Below are positions 53,585 through 63,608 of a DNA stretch of 64,000 nucleotides, one piece after another (the stretch's first letter is position 1; the number at the start of each line of letters is the position of its first letter). The DNA comes from Deferribacteres bacterium. Lineage in GTDB: Bacteria > Chrysiogenota > Deferribacteres > Deferribacterales > Geovibrionaceae. Below the pieces are notes generated by a model that was given only the letters and a program-made list of their open reading frames with translations, searched no databases and was not told where the DNA came from. The stretch lies in contig JAEWZN010000019.1 of assembly GCA_023395255.1 (NCBI GenBank), positions 1 to 64,000 on the forward strand, given 5' to 3'. Position numbers and translations under genes: made by a program.

Positions 53585-53613
53585 TTGACAGAACGGGTTT
53601 GTTCCGTTATTCT
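53585..53613 (+). promoter_or_regulatory. promoter of ilvE
   Basis: TTGACA (53585-53590) and TATTCT (53608-53613) are separated by exactly 17 bases. The spacer holds AACGG/CCGTT, an inverted repeat that could bind a repressor. About 150 bases of leader follow before the ATG, including a possible GCCGC/GCGGC hairpin but no recognised riboswitch. Together with the gap to polA this covers 53427-53764. Confidence 0.8.
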
Positions 53614-53764
53614 TAAATAAGTCTAGGATGGCTGAACTGTATCGCAGTTTTTGTATGTAAACTGTACTGGTCAGCGGGGAGTCTTTCCCTCTTTTCAGGT
53701 GAAACAGACACGGAGCAGGCCGATTCTGCCGCTTACACTGCGGCAATTTATAGAAGGTGTTAGG

Positions 53765-54850
53765 ATGAAGATCGAATTGAAACTGAAACCCCAATCGGAA
53801 AGACGTCAGGATGTTTTTAAACCCGAAAAGCCTCTGCCTTTCGGCCAGCTCCGCACAGACCATATGTTTCTGGTCGATTACGCTGACGGAGTCTGGAAAG
53901 ATCCGAGAATTGTGCCTTACGGCAATTTCAGCATAGCCCCCGGCGCAACCTCCCTTCACTATTCACAGGAAATTTTCGAAGGGGCAAAGGCCTTTATGCA
54001 CCCGGACGGGGAGATTTACTCCTTCCGCATAGACAAAAACGCCAGAAGAATGAACATCTCCGCTGAGATTGTCTGCATGCCCAAGATAGATGAGGAACTC
54101 CAGATAGATGGAATCCAGAGGCTTATAGATGTGGACAGAAAATGGTTCCCCGTTCAGGAGGGCGCATCTCTGTACATCCGCCCTTTTATGTTCGGTACGG
54201 AAGACATGCTCGGCGTTAAACCCAGCAAAACCTTCACATACGCAGTAATCCTTTCCCCCAGCGGCCCTTACTACCCCAAGGGGATAACAGAGCCCGTGAA
54301 GCTGCTTATCAGTGACCGCTTCCACAGGGCAGCCCCCGGCGGAACAGGTGCTGCGAAAACAGGCGGGAACTATGCCGCCTCTCTGAGAGCGGGTGAATAT
54401 GCCTACTCAAAAGGGGCAAGTCAGGTGCTTTATCTGGACTGTACAAACACATATATTGAGGAATGCGGGGCAATGAACCACTACCACGTCATGAAGGACG
54501 GCACGGTGGTTATACCCGAATTTACCGAAACCATACTGCGCGCCATTACCTCCGAATCTGTGATTGAGCTCCAGAAGGAACTGGGACGCAAGGTTATTCA
54601 GCAGAAAATAAAAATAGAGGACTTCATAAAAGGCGTGGAAAACGGAGAGATCATAGAGGCGGGCGGTTTCGGAACCGCGGCCGTTGTTTCCCCTGTGGGC
54701 ACGTATATTTTTGAGGACGGGCGCGAGCTTAAAGTCGGTGACGGCAAAATAGGCAGCGTAAGCAAATCAATCTACGAATATTACACCGGCATTCAGACCG
54801 GCAGAGTGAAAGCTCCCGCCGGATGGCTGAGAAAGGCTGAGAGATACTGA
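53765..54850 (+). CDS. ilvE: branched-chain amino acid aminotransferase
   Basis: The ATG at 53765 is preferred (frame open from 53651). It gives 361 residues with the BCAT fold: FEGAKAF, YIRPFMFG, the PLP lysine in GGTGAAKTGGNYAA and EECGAMNHY. The size and sequence match the eukaryote-like/BCAT2 class. It transfers amino groups between glutamate and the keto acids of Leu, Ile and Val. No other ilv or leu gene is near. Confidence 0.95.
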   Translation: MKIELKLKPQSERRQDVFKPEKPLPFGQLRTDHMFLVDYADGVWKDPRIVPYGNFSIAPGATSLHYSQEIFEGAKAFMHPDGEIYSFRIDKNARRMNISAEIVCMPKIDEELQIDGIQRLIDVDRKWFPVQEGASLYIRPFMFGTEDMLGVKPSKTFTYAVILSPSGPYYPKGITEPVKLLISDRFHRAAPGGTGAAKTGGNYAASLRAGEYAYSKGASQVLYLDCTNTYIEECGAMNHYHVMKDGTVVIPEFTETILRAITSESVIELQKELGRKVIQQKIKIEDFIKGVENGEIIEAGGFGTAAVVSPVGTYIFEDGRELKVGDGKIGSVSKSIYEYYTGIQTGRVKAPAGWLRKAERY

Positions 54851-54852
54851 GA

Positions 54853-54950
54853 AAAATCCCTCCCCAGCCCTCCTTTACAAAAGGAGGGCGTTTTGCTTTT
54901 AGCCGCAATAACTTCCCCCTTTAATAAAGGGGGATCGGAGGGGGATTTTA
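54853..54950. repeat. two inverted copies of a hairpin repeat
   Basis: AAAAATCCCTCC...GCCCTCCTTT/AAAGGAGGGC on the plus strand is matched on the minus strand by AAAATCCCCCTCCGATCCCCCTTT/AAAGGGGG. Both copies share the outer word and have a stem that differs by compensating changes. Such elements are widely dispersed in several phyla. Confidence 0.6.
54867..54900 (+). terminator. ilvE terminator
   Basis: GCCCTCCTTT and AAAGGAGGGC pair perfectly with a 3-base loop, followed by GTTTTGCTTTT. It also belongs to a dispersed repeat (see next feature). Confidence 0.75.
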
Positions 54951-54984
54951 CAGATATGAACAAGCCTGCTATTATGTTTGCCGT

Positions 54985-55076
54985 CAGTCAGAAAGCTGAG
55001 ACTGCCGCATCGCTTTGCTCTTCGCAGTGACACAACTTACTGTCATTGCGAACTTTAGTGAAGCAATCCCCGCCTT
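54985..55076. repeat. dispersed repeat of the GTCATTGCGA type
   Basis: Words GACTGCCGCATCGCTTTGCTC, CGCAGTGAC, TGTCATTGCGA and AGTGAAGCAATCCCC belong to a common intergenic repeat family seen in many Gram-negative genomes. It has no ORF. Confidence 0.55.
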
Positions 55077-55082
55077 TCTGTT

Positions 55083-56765
55083 TTATATCTTAAACTTATT
55101 CACCAGCATTTTAAGCTCATCCGCCTGAATCTGGAGGCTTGAGATTGTCGAAGCCACTTCCTGGAGCGCTGATGAACTTTCCTCAACACCGGAGGCGATC
55201 ATTTGGGTGCTTTCGTTTATGTTGTGGATAGCGCCTACCTGCTCCTCCACTGCGGACTGGATTATTTCGTTAACTCTGCTCATTGTGTCCACCGCGGTGA
55301 CAATGTTCTCAAAGGTGGCTTTGGTATCGTTTATAATGTCCACTCCGCCTTCCACCTTATCTCTGGCGTTGCTCATTTCTGTGGAGGCCAGCTTGGCTTC
55401 CTTCTGCAGATTCTGGATTATGGATGATATTTCGCCTGTGGATGTCTGTGTGCGTTCGGCGAGTTTCCGTACCTCATCAGCCACCACGGCGAATCCGCGT
55501 CCGTGCTCTCCGGCTCTTGCTGCCTCGATTGCCGCATTCAGCGCCAGCAGGTTTGTCTGGTCTGCAATGTCGGTGATAACATTGAGAATATCGCCTATTC
55601 TGGAGGAGGATGCCAGCAGCCCTTCGATGGTTTTACCCAGAGCCTCCACATTGCCTTTAATGACCACCATTTCGTTTACTGCTTCCTGGAGCTTTTTATT
55701 GCCCTGAATGGTAAGCGAATTGGTTTCCTCAATGTTGTTTTTACCTTCGTTTATGGAGCCTGAAACCTCCGCGGCGGAGGCCGTCATCTGCTCCGTGGCG
55801 CTGGCCACGCCTGAAATCTGCGCCGCCTGATCATTCATTGTGGTGGAGAGTTCCTCTGTGGAGGCGGCAAGCTGGGTGCTGCTTGAAGCCACTGCATCGG
55901 CATTCAGCATTACTGTCTGGATTATGTCCCTGAGTTTATTTATGAACTCATTGAAATATCTGCCGAGTTCACCGACTTCGTCATGGGTGCTCACCGCGAT
56001 TACCTTTGTGAGGTCTCCCTCCCCTTCGGCTATTTCTTTCAGGGATGAGGAGACAGAGCGTATGTTGTTGGACACTCTCTTTGAGATATAAAGGGCGGCA
56101 GCGATTATGATTCCTATACACACAACACTGATCAGTATGAATTTGAAGATAACAGCGCCGATTTCTTTTGAGATATTTTCGCGTATTTTTGCCACTTCCT
56201 TATCGATGTCATCAATGTAGAAGCCGGTTCCCAGTGCCCACCCCCAGTTGCCCAAGGGCACTGAGAAGGAAAGCTTTTTCGCTACGGTTTTTTCCGAAGG
56301 CTTGTCCCAGAGATAAACAAGATAGCCGCCGCCTGCCTGTGCCTGTTTCACAAGCTCACGTATGAGGAACACCCCTTCCTTGTCCTGCACATCCCACATG
56401 CTTGTCCCCTCTCTCTGCGGGCTTGGGGGCAGGAGTATATTAATTCCTTCGTATGTGTAGATGAAGTAGTAGCCGTCAGCACCGTAGAAAAGCTGTCTGA
56501 TGGTTTCCTTTATCTGATGCTGAGCCTCTTCCTGAGTCAGTGAGGTGTTCTCCGTAATGTGTTTAACGGAGGTTTTGGCGAGGTCAATATAGTTGCTCAG
56601 TTCCGCCTTTTTCAGATTCATCATTGTTGTTTCCACAAGTTCGATCTCTTCGTTCCCCATTTTTCTGATATTGCCGATACTTATAACGGCAAGAATAACC
56701 GACAGTAAAATAACTGGAACCACTGCCGTCAGCAGAATTTTGGAACCGATCTTCAAATTAAACAT
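55083..56765 (-). CDS. methyl-accepting chemotaxis protein with sCache_2 domain
   Basis: The 560-residue chemoreceptor starts at the ATG 56763-56765, by analogy with its paralog. It has a transmembrane helix, a single Cache domain ([30 protein letters not shown]), a second helix, HAMP and the signalling domain with the conserved tip [29 protein letters not shown] (given here in parts). It detects an unknown small molecule and drives CheA. The adjacent MCP is a close paralog. Confidence 0.93.
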   Translation of the reverse strand: MFNLKIGSKILLTAVVPVILLSVILAVISIGNIRKMGNEEIELVETTMMNLKKAELSNYIDLAKTSVKHITENTSLTQEEAQHQIKETIRQLFYGADGYYFIYTYEGINILLPPSPQREGTSMWDVQDKEGVFLIRELVKQAQAGGGYLVYLWDKPSEKTVAKKLSFSVPLGNWGWALGTGFYIDDIDKEVAKIRENISKEIGAVIFKFILISVVCIGIIIAAALYISKRVSNNIRSVSSSLKEIAEGEGDLTKVIAVSTHDEVGELGRYFNEFINKLRDIIQTVMLNADAVASSSTQLAASTEELSTTMNDQAAQISGVASATEQMTASAAEVSGSINEGKNNIEETNSLTIQGNKKLQEAVNEMVVIKGNVEALGKTIEGLLASSSRIGDILNVITDIADQTNLLALNAAIEAARAGEHGRGFAVVADEVRKLAERTQTSTGEISSIIQNLQKEAKLASTEMSNARDKVEGGVDIINDTKATFENIVTAVDTMSRVNEIIQSAVEEQVGAIHNINESTQMIASGVEESSSALQEVASTISSLQIQADELKMLVNKFKI

Positions 56766-56958
56766 CCACGCACCGCCTGATTTGATAACTGGAATTTTTA
56801 TTGGGTATGACATTTGTATAACCAATTCTAATATTAAATCGTTAAATTATCTACAAAACTAGAGGGGATATATTCTGAACATAAGATTTCGGAAGGATTT
56901 TTTATTTTGCAGTGCTGAGAAACATGGAGGCTGCGGCAGCCTCCATGATATATGAAAT

Positions 56959-58638
56959 TTAAACCTTGAACTTATTTACCAGCATTTTCAGCTCATCCGC
57001 CTGAACCTGGAGGTTTGATATTGTGGCGGAAACTTCCTGAAGCGCGGCGGAGCTCTGCTCAACACCGGAGGCTATCATCTGGGCATTGCTGTTAATGTTG
57101 AGAATAGCCTTTGACTGCTCCTCGACTGCGGACTGTATTATTCCGTTGACGGAGCTCAGGGTGTCAACTGAACCGACTATCCGCTCGAATGTGCTTTTGG
57201 TTTCATCAATTATTTTAACGCCGCTTTCCACTCTTCCCCTGGCGTTTGTCATTTCATGGGAAGCGTTTCTGGCTTCGTTTTGAAGGCTGCCGATTATTTT
57301 TGATATTTCTCCGGTGGATGTCTGGGTGCGTTCGGCGAGCTTGCGTACTTCATCAGCCACTACTGCGAACCCGCGGCCGTGATCACCGGCTCTGGCGGCT
57401 TCTATTGCGGCGTTCAGTGCCAACAGGTTTGTCTGGTCTGCTATGTCTGTGATTACGTTTATGATTTCGCCTATCGTGGAGGATGATTCAATGAGGCTGG
57501 CGACAGTTGTTCCCAGTGTCTCCACGTTCCCCTTAATCAGCATCATTTCTTTAACTGCCTGCTGGAGTTTGTTGTTTCCTTCAATTGTCAGGCTGTGGGT
57601 TTCCTCAATGTTTCTGCGTCCTTCGCCGACAGAGTTTGTGACCTCTCCGGCGGAAACGCTCATCTCCTCTGTGGCTGTGGCTACGCCTGAAACCTGTGCG
57701 GACTGGTCGTTCATCGTGGTGGAAAGTTCCTCCACTGAGGCGGCAAGTTCTGTACTGCTTGAGGCTACAGTATCCGCATTCATTTTTACGGTGTTTATGA
57801 TGTCGCGGAGTTTGGCAAGAAAGGTGTTGAAATATTCCGCAAGTTTTCCTGCCTCGTCTGCGGAGTTTATCTGCAGCTGAACAGTGAGGTCGCCTTCACC
57901 TTCGGCTATTTCTTTCAGGGATTCAGACACCGAGGAAACGCTTGAGGAGATCCTGCGGGAAACAAAATAGGCTATGACGGCAACTGCAATAAGACATACT
58001 ATGGAAAAAGTCATGAAGAGACCGACCAGTCTTTTTATCTCGGCGGATATATTCGCTTCGATCTTTGCTGTCTCCTCTTCAATGTCATCAATATAGAATC
58101 CTGTGCCCACAACCCAGCCCCATTCAGGAATGGACACGGAGTAGGAGAGCTTGTCCGCCTCGGCGTTTTTTGAGACTTTGAACCATGAATAGACAAGGTA
58201 TCCGTCACCGGACAGAGCGGCATTGATGACCTCTCTGGTGACATAGGTTCCGGCGGAGTTTTTCACATCCCACTGGCTTGTGCCCTCAAGCTTCCGGTTT
58301 GAGGGCTGCACAAGGCACAGCCCCTGCCTGTCGTAAACAAAAAAGTAACCGTCCTCGCCGTATGTCTGTCTGAGGAGTATTTTCTTCGCTTCTTCCTTCG
58401 CCTCTTCCGGGGTGAACTCAGCGCTGTTCACCAGAAATGAAACAGAATTGACTGCAATATCGATATAGTTCTTTAATTCCGCCTTCTTCATGTCTGTCAT
58501 ATTGGATGAAACCATTTTGACATCAGCCTGACCCATTTTGTTTACGTTGCGCACCACGATAAAGGTTAAAACAGCGGAAAGAAATACAGCGGGAACCAAG
58601 GCCGAGAGGAGGATTTTTGTTCCGATCTTCATTTTCAT
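56959..58638 (-). CDS. methyl-accepting chemotaxis protein with sCache_2 domain
   Basis: Starting at the ATG 58636-58638 behind AGGTGGTG, the product is 559 residues with the same layout as the downstream MCP: one Cache domain ([22 protein letters not shown]), HAMP and the signalling tip ([16 protein letters not shown]). The signalling domains of the two MCPs are almost identical while the Cache domains differ more, as expected after duplication and ligand divergence. Confidence 0.93.
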   Translation of the reverse strand: MKMKIGTKILLSALVPAVFLSAVLTFIVVRNVNKMGQADVKMVSSNMTDMKKAELKNYIDIAVNSVSFLVNSAEFTPEEAKEEAKKILLRQTYGEDGYFFVYDRQGLCLVQPSNRKLEGTSQWDVKNSAGTYVTREVINAALSGDGYLVYSWFKVSKNAEADKLSYSVSIPEWGWVVGTGFYIDDIEEETAKIEANISAEIKRLVGLFMTFSIVCLIAVAVIAYFVSRRISSSVSSVSESLKEIAEGEGDLTVQLQINSADEAGKLAEYFNTFLAKLRDIINTVKMNADTVASSSTELAASVEELSTTMNDQSAQVSGVATATEEMSVSAGEVTNSVGEGRRNIEETHSLTIEGNNKLQQAVKEMMLIKGNVETLGTTVASLIESSSTIGEIINVITDIADQTNLLALNAAIEAARAGDHGRGFAVVADEVRKLAERTQTSTGEISKIIGSLQNEARNASHEMTNARGRVESGVKIIDETKSTFERIVGSVDTLSSVNGIIQSAVEEQSKAILNINSNAQMIASGVEQSSAALQEVSATISNLQVQADELKMLVNKFKV

Positions 58639-58845
58639 CACTTTGCACCACCTTTTCAGATATTTAATCAAACCTTAAGCTATGTAACAACTGCTTAAAT
58701 AAAAAGGCAAGAAATGTTAGGTGAACAAAGTTTAGCCTTCGTATACTTCAAAGACTAATAAAAGATAATGATGGATGAAGGGTGATGGTATACTTCCAGT
58801 GATGGATAAAAAAAGGATGGATTTTCTTGTGTGATAACAATTTCC

Positions 58846-58901
58846 GACACTAAAAGTGTCAGGAACTGCGCAGAAAGCCTGCGGCGTGTTAAACCGCAGG
58901 C
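58846..58901 (-). terminator. two hairpins downstream of gpsA
   Basis: GCCTGCGG/CCGCAGGC (58877-58884, 58894-58901) has an 8-bp stem immediately past the gpsA stop. GACACT/AGTGTC (58846-58851, 58855-58860) follows. T-runs are short. They probably end the gpsA transcript. Confidence 0.55.
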
Positions 58902-58909
58902 GCGATAAC

Positions 58910-59896
58910 TTATTCTTTTCTTAAAGGGCGCTCCATAAGAGCCATTACGGAATCTTTCGGATTTTTATTTTCGTAAATAACTTTGTATACCTGTTCGGTT
59001 ATGGGCATTTCTATTCCTGCTTTTGCCGCATATGCGTAAGCGGCCTTTGCCGTGTAAACTCCCTCTGCCACCATGTTCATTTTTCCGGTTATTTCGTCTA
59101 TGCCGAACCCTTCGGCGAGCTTAAGGCCGACCTGCCTGTTCCGGCTGAGATCGCCTGTGCATGTGAGAACAAGATCCCCCATGCCCGAAAGCCCCATGAA
59201 TGTTTCCGCCTTAGCGCCCATAGCCACGCCGAGGCGGGTTATCTCTGCCAGCCCGCGGGTGATGAGTCCTGCCCTTGCGTTGTGACCGAAGCCAAGTCCG
59301 TCGGAAATGCCTGCCGCCACAGCGATTACGTTTTTGATCGCTCCGCCTATTTCAACGCCTGTAACGTCATCCGTGCAGTAGCAGCGGAAAGCGGGCGCGG
59401 AGAGGGCATTCTGCCACCATTCGGCGCGGATCAGGCTCTTTGATGCCACACTCACCGCGGTGGGTTTGCCCAGCGCCACTTCCTTGGCGAAGGAGGGGCC
59501 TGAAATTATTGAATATTCCGCATCGGCGGATTCTGAGAGCATTTCTATAACAAGCTTGCCGGTGGCTATCTCTATCCCCTTTGTGGCGATGATGATGTCC
59601 CTGCCACTGAGTGCCGCTCTGTTCGCTTCTGCCACCCGCCTTGAAAACTGTGTGGGAACAGCCCACACAATATGCTTTTCCGCCATAGCTGGAATATCCG
59701 AAAAGTTTTTTGCACATACATTGGCAGAGAGCTTTATGCCCTGAAGAAAGAGAGGGTTTTCGTTGTTTTCGTTAACGCCTTTTATTACTTCGTCTTCGAA
59801 TGCGTAAAGGGTCACTGAGTACCCTGATGAGCCGAGGAGGGACGCGAGTGCGGTTCCCCAGCTTCCTGCGCCTATTACGGCTATTTTATCTTGCAT
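58910..59896 (-). CDS. gpsA: glycerol-3-phosphate dehydrogenase [NAD(P)+]
   Basis: GpsA makes sn-glycerol-3-phosphate for phospholipids. The N-terminal Rossmann motif GAGSWGTALA lies at residues 8-17 and the C-terminal catalytic motif contains the lysine in GGAIKNVIAVAAGISDGLG. At 328 residues it is of family length. It is monocistronic and divergent from the ComFB gene. Confidence 0.96.
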   Translation of the reverse strand: MQDKIAVIGAGSWGTALASLLGSSGYSVTLYAFEDEVIKGVNENNENPLFLQGIKLSANVCAKNFSDIPAMAEKHIVWAVPTQFSRRVAEANRAALSGRDIIIATKGIEIATGKLVIEMLSESADAEYSIISGPSFAKEVALGKPTAVSVASKSLIRAEWWQNALSAPAFRCYCTDDVTGVEIGGAIKNVIAVAAGISDGLGFGHNARAGLITRGLAEITRLGVAMGAKAETFMGLSGMGDLVLTCTGDLSRNRQVGLKLAEGFGIDEITGKMNMVAEGVYTAKAAYAYAAKAGIEMPITEQVYKVIYENKNPKDSVMALMERPLRKE

Positions 59897-59993
59897 GGGC
59901 AGACTCCGGATGTTATCTTTTACTGTATCGGTTCATAAGTATACAACGTATAAAAACCGCCCCCGAAAAGGGTAGGGAATAGTAAGGCGATTT

Positions 59994-60275
59994 ATGGCTA
60001 AAATCAACTATTATGACGTTGACGCACTTCGCAACGTCAATGAGAAGCGCGTTTGGGACATGCTCCCCTTCTTTCTGGAAAGAAACACCAGCGTATGCGC
60101 ATGCGGAAGCTGTGCTCTTGATATTGTGGCTGTCACACTGAACAACATTCAGCCGTGTTATCAGGTCTATGAAGAGGGTGTGGAGAGAGCCAGGGAAAAA
60201 GTGAGCGAGGAAGAGATCTACCGTCAGATGACGGCAGCGGCGAAACTTGTGGCCTCAAACCCGCGTCATGACTGA
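59994..60275 (+). CDS. ComFB-like late competence protein
   Basis: The 93-residue protein has the ComFB signature (WDMLPFFLE, CACGSCALDIVAVTLNNI) with cysteines CACGSC. In Bacillus it is in the comF locus, but in cyanobacteria and other bacteria it is a c-di-GMP-linked or type IV pilus-associated protein of unclear function. No competence gene is near. Its ribosome site is AAGG. Confidence 0.85.
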   Translation: MAKINYYDVDALRNVNEKRVWDMLPFFLERNTSVCACGSCALDIVAVTLNNIQPCYQVYEEGVERAREKVSEEEIYRQMTAAAKLVASNPRHD

Positions 60276-60281
60276 TAAAAT

Positions 60282-60734
60282 ATGAAAAAAACCGCAGTTT
60301 TTCTCTGCGTTTTTCTTGCCGCCGCCTCAGCGGGTGCAGATTTCAGAAAGCTTCTGCCTCTGCTGCCGGATATAGGCGGTTATTCTGCGTCCCCGGCGGC
60401 GGGGAGCACGCTCCGTCTGCCGCGCGGCAATGTTGACACCGCTTCCAGAAGATATTCATCTGCCTCCGCATCCCTTATTCTTTCCGTTTACTCCGGCGCT
60501 GATGTCAGAGCTCTGGAGGAGCACGGGATAAAAGCGGGCAATATCACTAAGACAGAAAAAGGAAACGGCTACAATATCCTTTACACAGGAAGCGGTTATA
60601 AAAAGGGTTACATAACGCTGACCGCAGACGGATCACAACTGACAGTTGTGCTTGAGTACAAGGGCATAAGCCCTGAGCAGGCGGCAGAAACCGCCCGCAG
60701 TCTGAAGCCGGATAGTTTTTTCAAAAAGGACTAA
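60282..60734 (+). CDS. secreted protein of unknown function
   Basis: The 150-residue product starts with a signal peptide ending at SAGA. The mature part is predicted beta-rich and basic (YSSASASLILSVYSG, GYNILYTGSGYKKGYITL) with a C-terminal helix. No family recognised. It lies 6 bases after the ComFB gene and overlaps the arsR stop by 4 bases on the other strand. Confidence 0.65.
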   Translation: MKKTAVFLCVFLAAASAGADFRKLLPLLPDIGGYSASPAAGSTLRLPRGNVDTASRRYSSASASLILSVYSGADVRALEEHGIKAGNITKTEKGNGYNILYTGSGYKKGYITLTADGSQLTVVLEYKGISPEQAAETARSLKPDSFFKKD

Positions 60735-61078
60735 ACACTCTGATACTTAGTGCACACAGATTCGGGCAGTGTGGAAAGCTTGATTCTGTCTCCGCTCAGA
60801 ACCACATCCTCAGCCAGTTTCTTCTCAAAGATGTCAAGTATTTCCGTCACAAATCCGTTTTCTTCGTTGATGCTGTAGATAACCCAGCGCCCATCCTTTT
60901 TGTCCCTGATTATTCCGGACGTTTTAAGGATTTTCAGATGCGATGAAACAGTAGACAGTGCAATGTCCAGAACTGAATCAATTTCGCACACACACATAGG
61001 CCTTTCCCTGAGCATCATAGCAATGCGCACTCTGTTTTCGTCTCCGAGCGCCTTGAAGACCTCAATCTCGCTTCTCAC
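60731..61078 (-). CDS. ArsR-family metalloregulator with CVC metal site
   Basis: The GTG start at 61076-61078 has a perfect GGAGG site and gives 115 residues. The winged helix (STVSSHLKILKTSGIIRDKK) and the CVC motif in MCVCEID match the As(III)/Sb(III)-sensing site of ArsR. A divergent or co-transcribed arsenic transporter is missing, so the target is unknown. The 186-base gap to glgA holds an ACGTT/AACGT inverted repeat near 61157-61174, a possible operator. Confidence 0.85.
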   Translation of the reverse strand: MRSEIEVFKALGDENRVRIAMMLRERPMCVCEIDSVLDIALSTVSSHLKILKTSGIIRDKKDGRWVIYSINEENGFVTEILDIFEKKLAEDVVLSGDRIKLSTLPESVCTKYQSV

Positions 61079-61264
61079 GATTAGCCTCCGCAGAATATAA
61101 AAGCTGTGTATATGAATAATAAAATATTTGTTAAGGGTCATGATCAATCCTTCACGTTAAAAAGTCAACGTTTTTCGGAAATCATTAACAAAATTAACTA
61201 TTCAAAATACAGATAGGAAAATAAGCGGTTATCTTCCGCAAAGATAACCGTAAGCTGGCTGATC

Positions 61265-62719
61265 TTATAGGGGGGTAACACTTTTGTAAAGATTTATGTA
61301 ACGTATGGCTGAATTTTTCCAGCCGAAATCTTCACTAATCGCCGCCATGCGCATCTGCTCTATGTGGCGGGGTCTGTCATAATATGTGCTCACTGCCCAG
61401 CCTATTGTGTTGTAGAGGGCGTCTCCGTCGATGAGCTGAAATTTGAAGCCTGTTCCTTCGCCTGTCTGCTCGTTGTAGTTTTTAACGGTGTCATCAAGGC
61501 CGCCTGTGGCACGGACAACGGGAAGGGTTCCGTAGGCGAGGCTGTACATCTGGTTCAGTCCGCAGGGTTCGTAGAGAGAGGGCATGACAAAGAAATCCGC
61601 CCCTGCCTCAAGCAGGTGCGCCGCTTCCTCGCTGTAGCCTATGAATGAGCCTGCCCTCAGCGGATACCTCGCGGGGAGGCTGCCGAAGTACTGTTCATAT
61701 TCGGTTTCGCCGCTGCCGATTATTACAAACTGGCAAACCATGTCTCTAAGCGCTTTTTCCACAGCATACTGTAAAAGGTGCAGCCCTTTCTGTCCGGCAA
61801 ACCTGCCTACAAAGCCGAAGAGTGCTATGTTTTCATTTTTTTCAAGCATGAAGCGCTCCTGAAGAGCCAGCTTGTTTACTTTTTTGAGGTGAAGGGTATC
61901 AGCACTGAAATTCTGCGGAATGTATTTGTCTGTTGCGGGGTTCCACTCGTCAGTGTCTATGCCGTTGAGGATTCCCTCAAGGTCATATCTGCGGTATGAG
62001 AGGAGCATATGCAGCCCGCCTCCGCCCACTTCATTCTGAATTTCCTTAGCGTAGGAGGGGCTGACTGTGGTTATCTTATCGGCGTATGCTATGCCGCCTT
62101 TGAGGAAGTTGACTCCGCCGAATGATTCGAAGCTTTCCGCGTGGAAATCCGCCCTGTCAATCCTCGCATATTCCAGCACATCAGCACCGTAAATGCCCTG
62201 ATAGCCTATGTTGTGGATTGTCATCACGGTTTTTGTACCGTTGAAGAAGAAGTCCTCCGCCTTGCGGATGTAATATGGGATCAGCCCGGTCTGCCAGTCG
62301 TTGCAGTGGATTACATCCGGCTTGAAGCGGATGTCCTTTGCAAGCTGCATGGCCGCACGGCAGAAAAAGGCAAAGCGGTATGCATTATCAGCGTATTCTC
62401 CTGCCTTTGTGTGGTAAATCCCCGGACGGTCGAAGTATTTTGAAAACTCGATGAAATAGGTGTCCACCCCGCTGAGGGATGCCTTGTAGACGCTGTACCA
62501 TTCCTCGCAGTTGCCCATGTGGACGCAGGAGGACTGGAATACCTCTGTGAGGCCGTATTCAGCGCGGTTTACTGAGGAGTAAAGGGGCATGACGCTTATC
62601 ACGTCAACCCCTTCGGACTTCAATGCCTTGGGCAGGGAGGAGCCGACATCAGCCAGTCCGCCCGTTTTCGCATAGGGAGCGATTTCACTCGATACAAAAA
62701 GCACCTTCGGCATATTCAT
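61265..62719 (-). CDS. glgA: glycogen synthase (ADP-glucose)
   Basis: The 484-residue GT5 enzyme transfers glucose from ADP-glucose to glycogen. The N-terminal KTGGLADV binds ADP, and the C-terminal part has the GT-B fold (FVGRFAGQKGL, EPCGLNQMYSLAYGTLPV). It lies 4 bases after mrp. No glgB, glgC or glgP gene is in the window. Confidence 0.97.
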   Translation of the reverse strand: MNMPKVLFVSSEIAPYAKTGGLADVGSSLPKALKSEGVDVISVMPLYSSVNRAEYGLTEVFQSSCVHMGNCEEWYSVYKASLSGVDTYFIEFSKYFDRPGIYHTKAGEYADNAYRFAFFCRAAMQLAKDIRFKPDVIHCNDWQTGLIPYYIRKAEDFFFNGTKTVMTIHNIGYQGIYGADVLEYARIDRADFHAESFESFGGVNFLKGGIAYADKITTVSPSYAKEIQNEVGGGGLHMLLSYRRYDLEGILNGIDTDEWNPATDKYIPQNFSADTLHLKKVNKLALQERFMLEKNENIALFGFVGRFAGQKGLHLLQYAVEKALRDMVCQFVIIGSGETEYEQYFGSLPARYPLRAGSFIGYSEEAAHLLEAGADFFVMPSLYEPCGLNQMYSLAYGTLPVVRATGGLDDTVKNYNEQTGEGTGFKFQLIDGDALYNTIGWAVSTYYDRPRHIEQMRMAAISEDFGWKNSAIRYINLYKSVTPL

Positions 62720-62723
62720 GGGA

Positions 62724-63608
62724 TTACCCCTCTTTTTTTATGGTCTGCTCAAGAATTTTTATTGTGGCCTCCTTCATCGCCTTGGCTACCGGCGAACCGG
62801 GGTGGCCTATGACGTGGGGAGTTCCTGCGTCTCCGTCCTGCACAACCTGCGCCTCAAGGGGGATCCTGCCGAGGAAGGTGACTCCCAGTTCCAGAGCAGC
62901 TTTTTCTCCGCCGCCTGTTTTAAAGAGGTCAACAGTGCTTCCGCAGTTGGGACAGCAGAACCCGCTCATATTCTCTATTATACCGAAAATCGGCACGTTC
63001 AGCTTTCTGCTGAATGTTACAGACTTGCGTGAGTCAAGCAGGGCAACATCCTGCGGAGTGGTCACTATCACGCTGCCGTCCACATTGCCTATTACATGAG
63101 CCGCGGAGAGAGGCTCATCCCCTGTTCCGGGGGGGAGGTCGATTATGAGGAAGTCAAGCTCACCCCATGCCACATCGCTTATGAACTGCTGGATCATGCT
63201 GTGCTTGATAGCTGCGCGCCATATGATAGCTTCGTCATCGTTTTCTATGAGAAAACCCACAGACATAACCTTAAGCCCCTCAATAGGCTCAAAGGGCACT
63301 ATGCCGTCTTCGCCGTTCATTGCCCCCTTTTTGGTGATGCCAAGCATCTTGGGGATGTTGGGGCCGTGTATGTCTGCATCAAGTATCCCTACGGTATAGC
63401 CCATTGCGTTCAGCATTGAGGCGAGGCTTACGCTGACAGTGGATTTTCCCACGCCGCCCTTGCCGCTCATTACCATGATCTTGTATTTGATGCCTGAGAG
63501 TCTCTTTTTGATAAGCTCATCCGTGTGTTTCTGTTTTTCGTCGGTACTGCATGCGCCGGCGGAACTGCAACTGCCGCAGCTCGATTCGTCCTGTGAGCAA
63601 CCGCCCAT
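62724..63608 (-). CDS. mrp: Mrp/ApbC-family Fe-S cluster carrier ATPase
   Basis: The ATG at 63606-63608 with GGAGG upstream is preferred, giving 294 residues. An N-terminal cysteine-rich tail (CGSCSSAGAC) precedes Walker A GKGGVGKST. The C-terminal CPNCGS is the Fe-S cluster cysteine pair. Such proteins carry or load [4Fe-4S] clusters. It is the first gene of mrp-glgA. Confidence 0.93.
   Translation of the reverse strand: MGGCSQDESSCGSCSSAGACSTDEKQKHTDELIKKRLSGIKYKIMVMSGKGGVGKSTVSVSLASMLNAMGYTVGILDADIHGPNIPKMLGITKKGAMNGEDGIVPFEPIEGLKVMSVGFLIENDDEAIIWRAAIKHSMIQQFISDVAWGELDFLIIDLPPGTGDEPLSAAHVIGNVDGSVIVTTPQDVALLDSRKSVTFSRKLNVPIFGIIENMSGFCCPNCGSTVDLFKTGGGEKAALELGVTFLGRIPLEAQVVQDGDAGTPHVIGHPGSPVAKAMKEATIKILEQTIKKEG

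Noticed and set aside
53633..53664. Ten-codon leader frame upstream of ilvE as an attenuator peptide
   Set aside because: It has no run of Leu, Ile or Val codons and no clear terminator/antiterminator pair.
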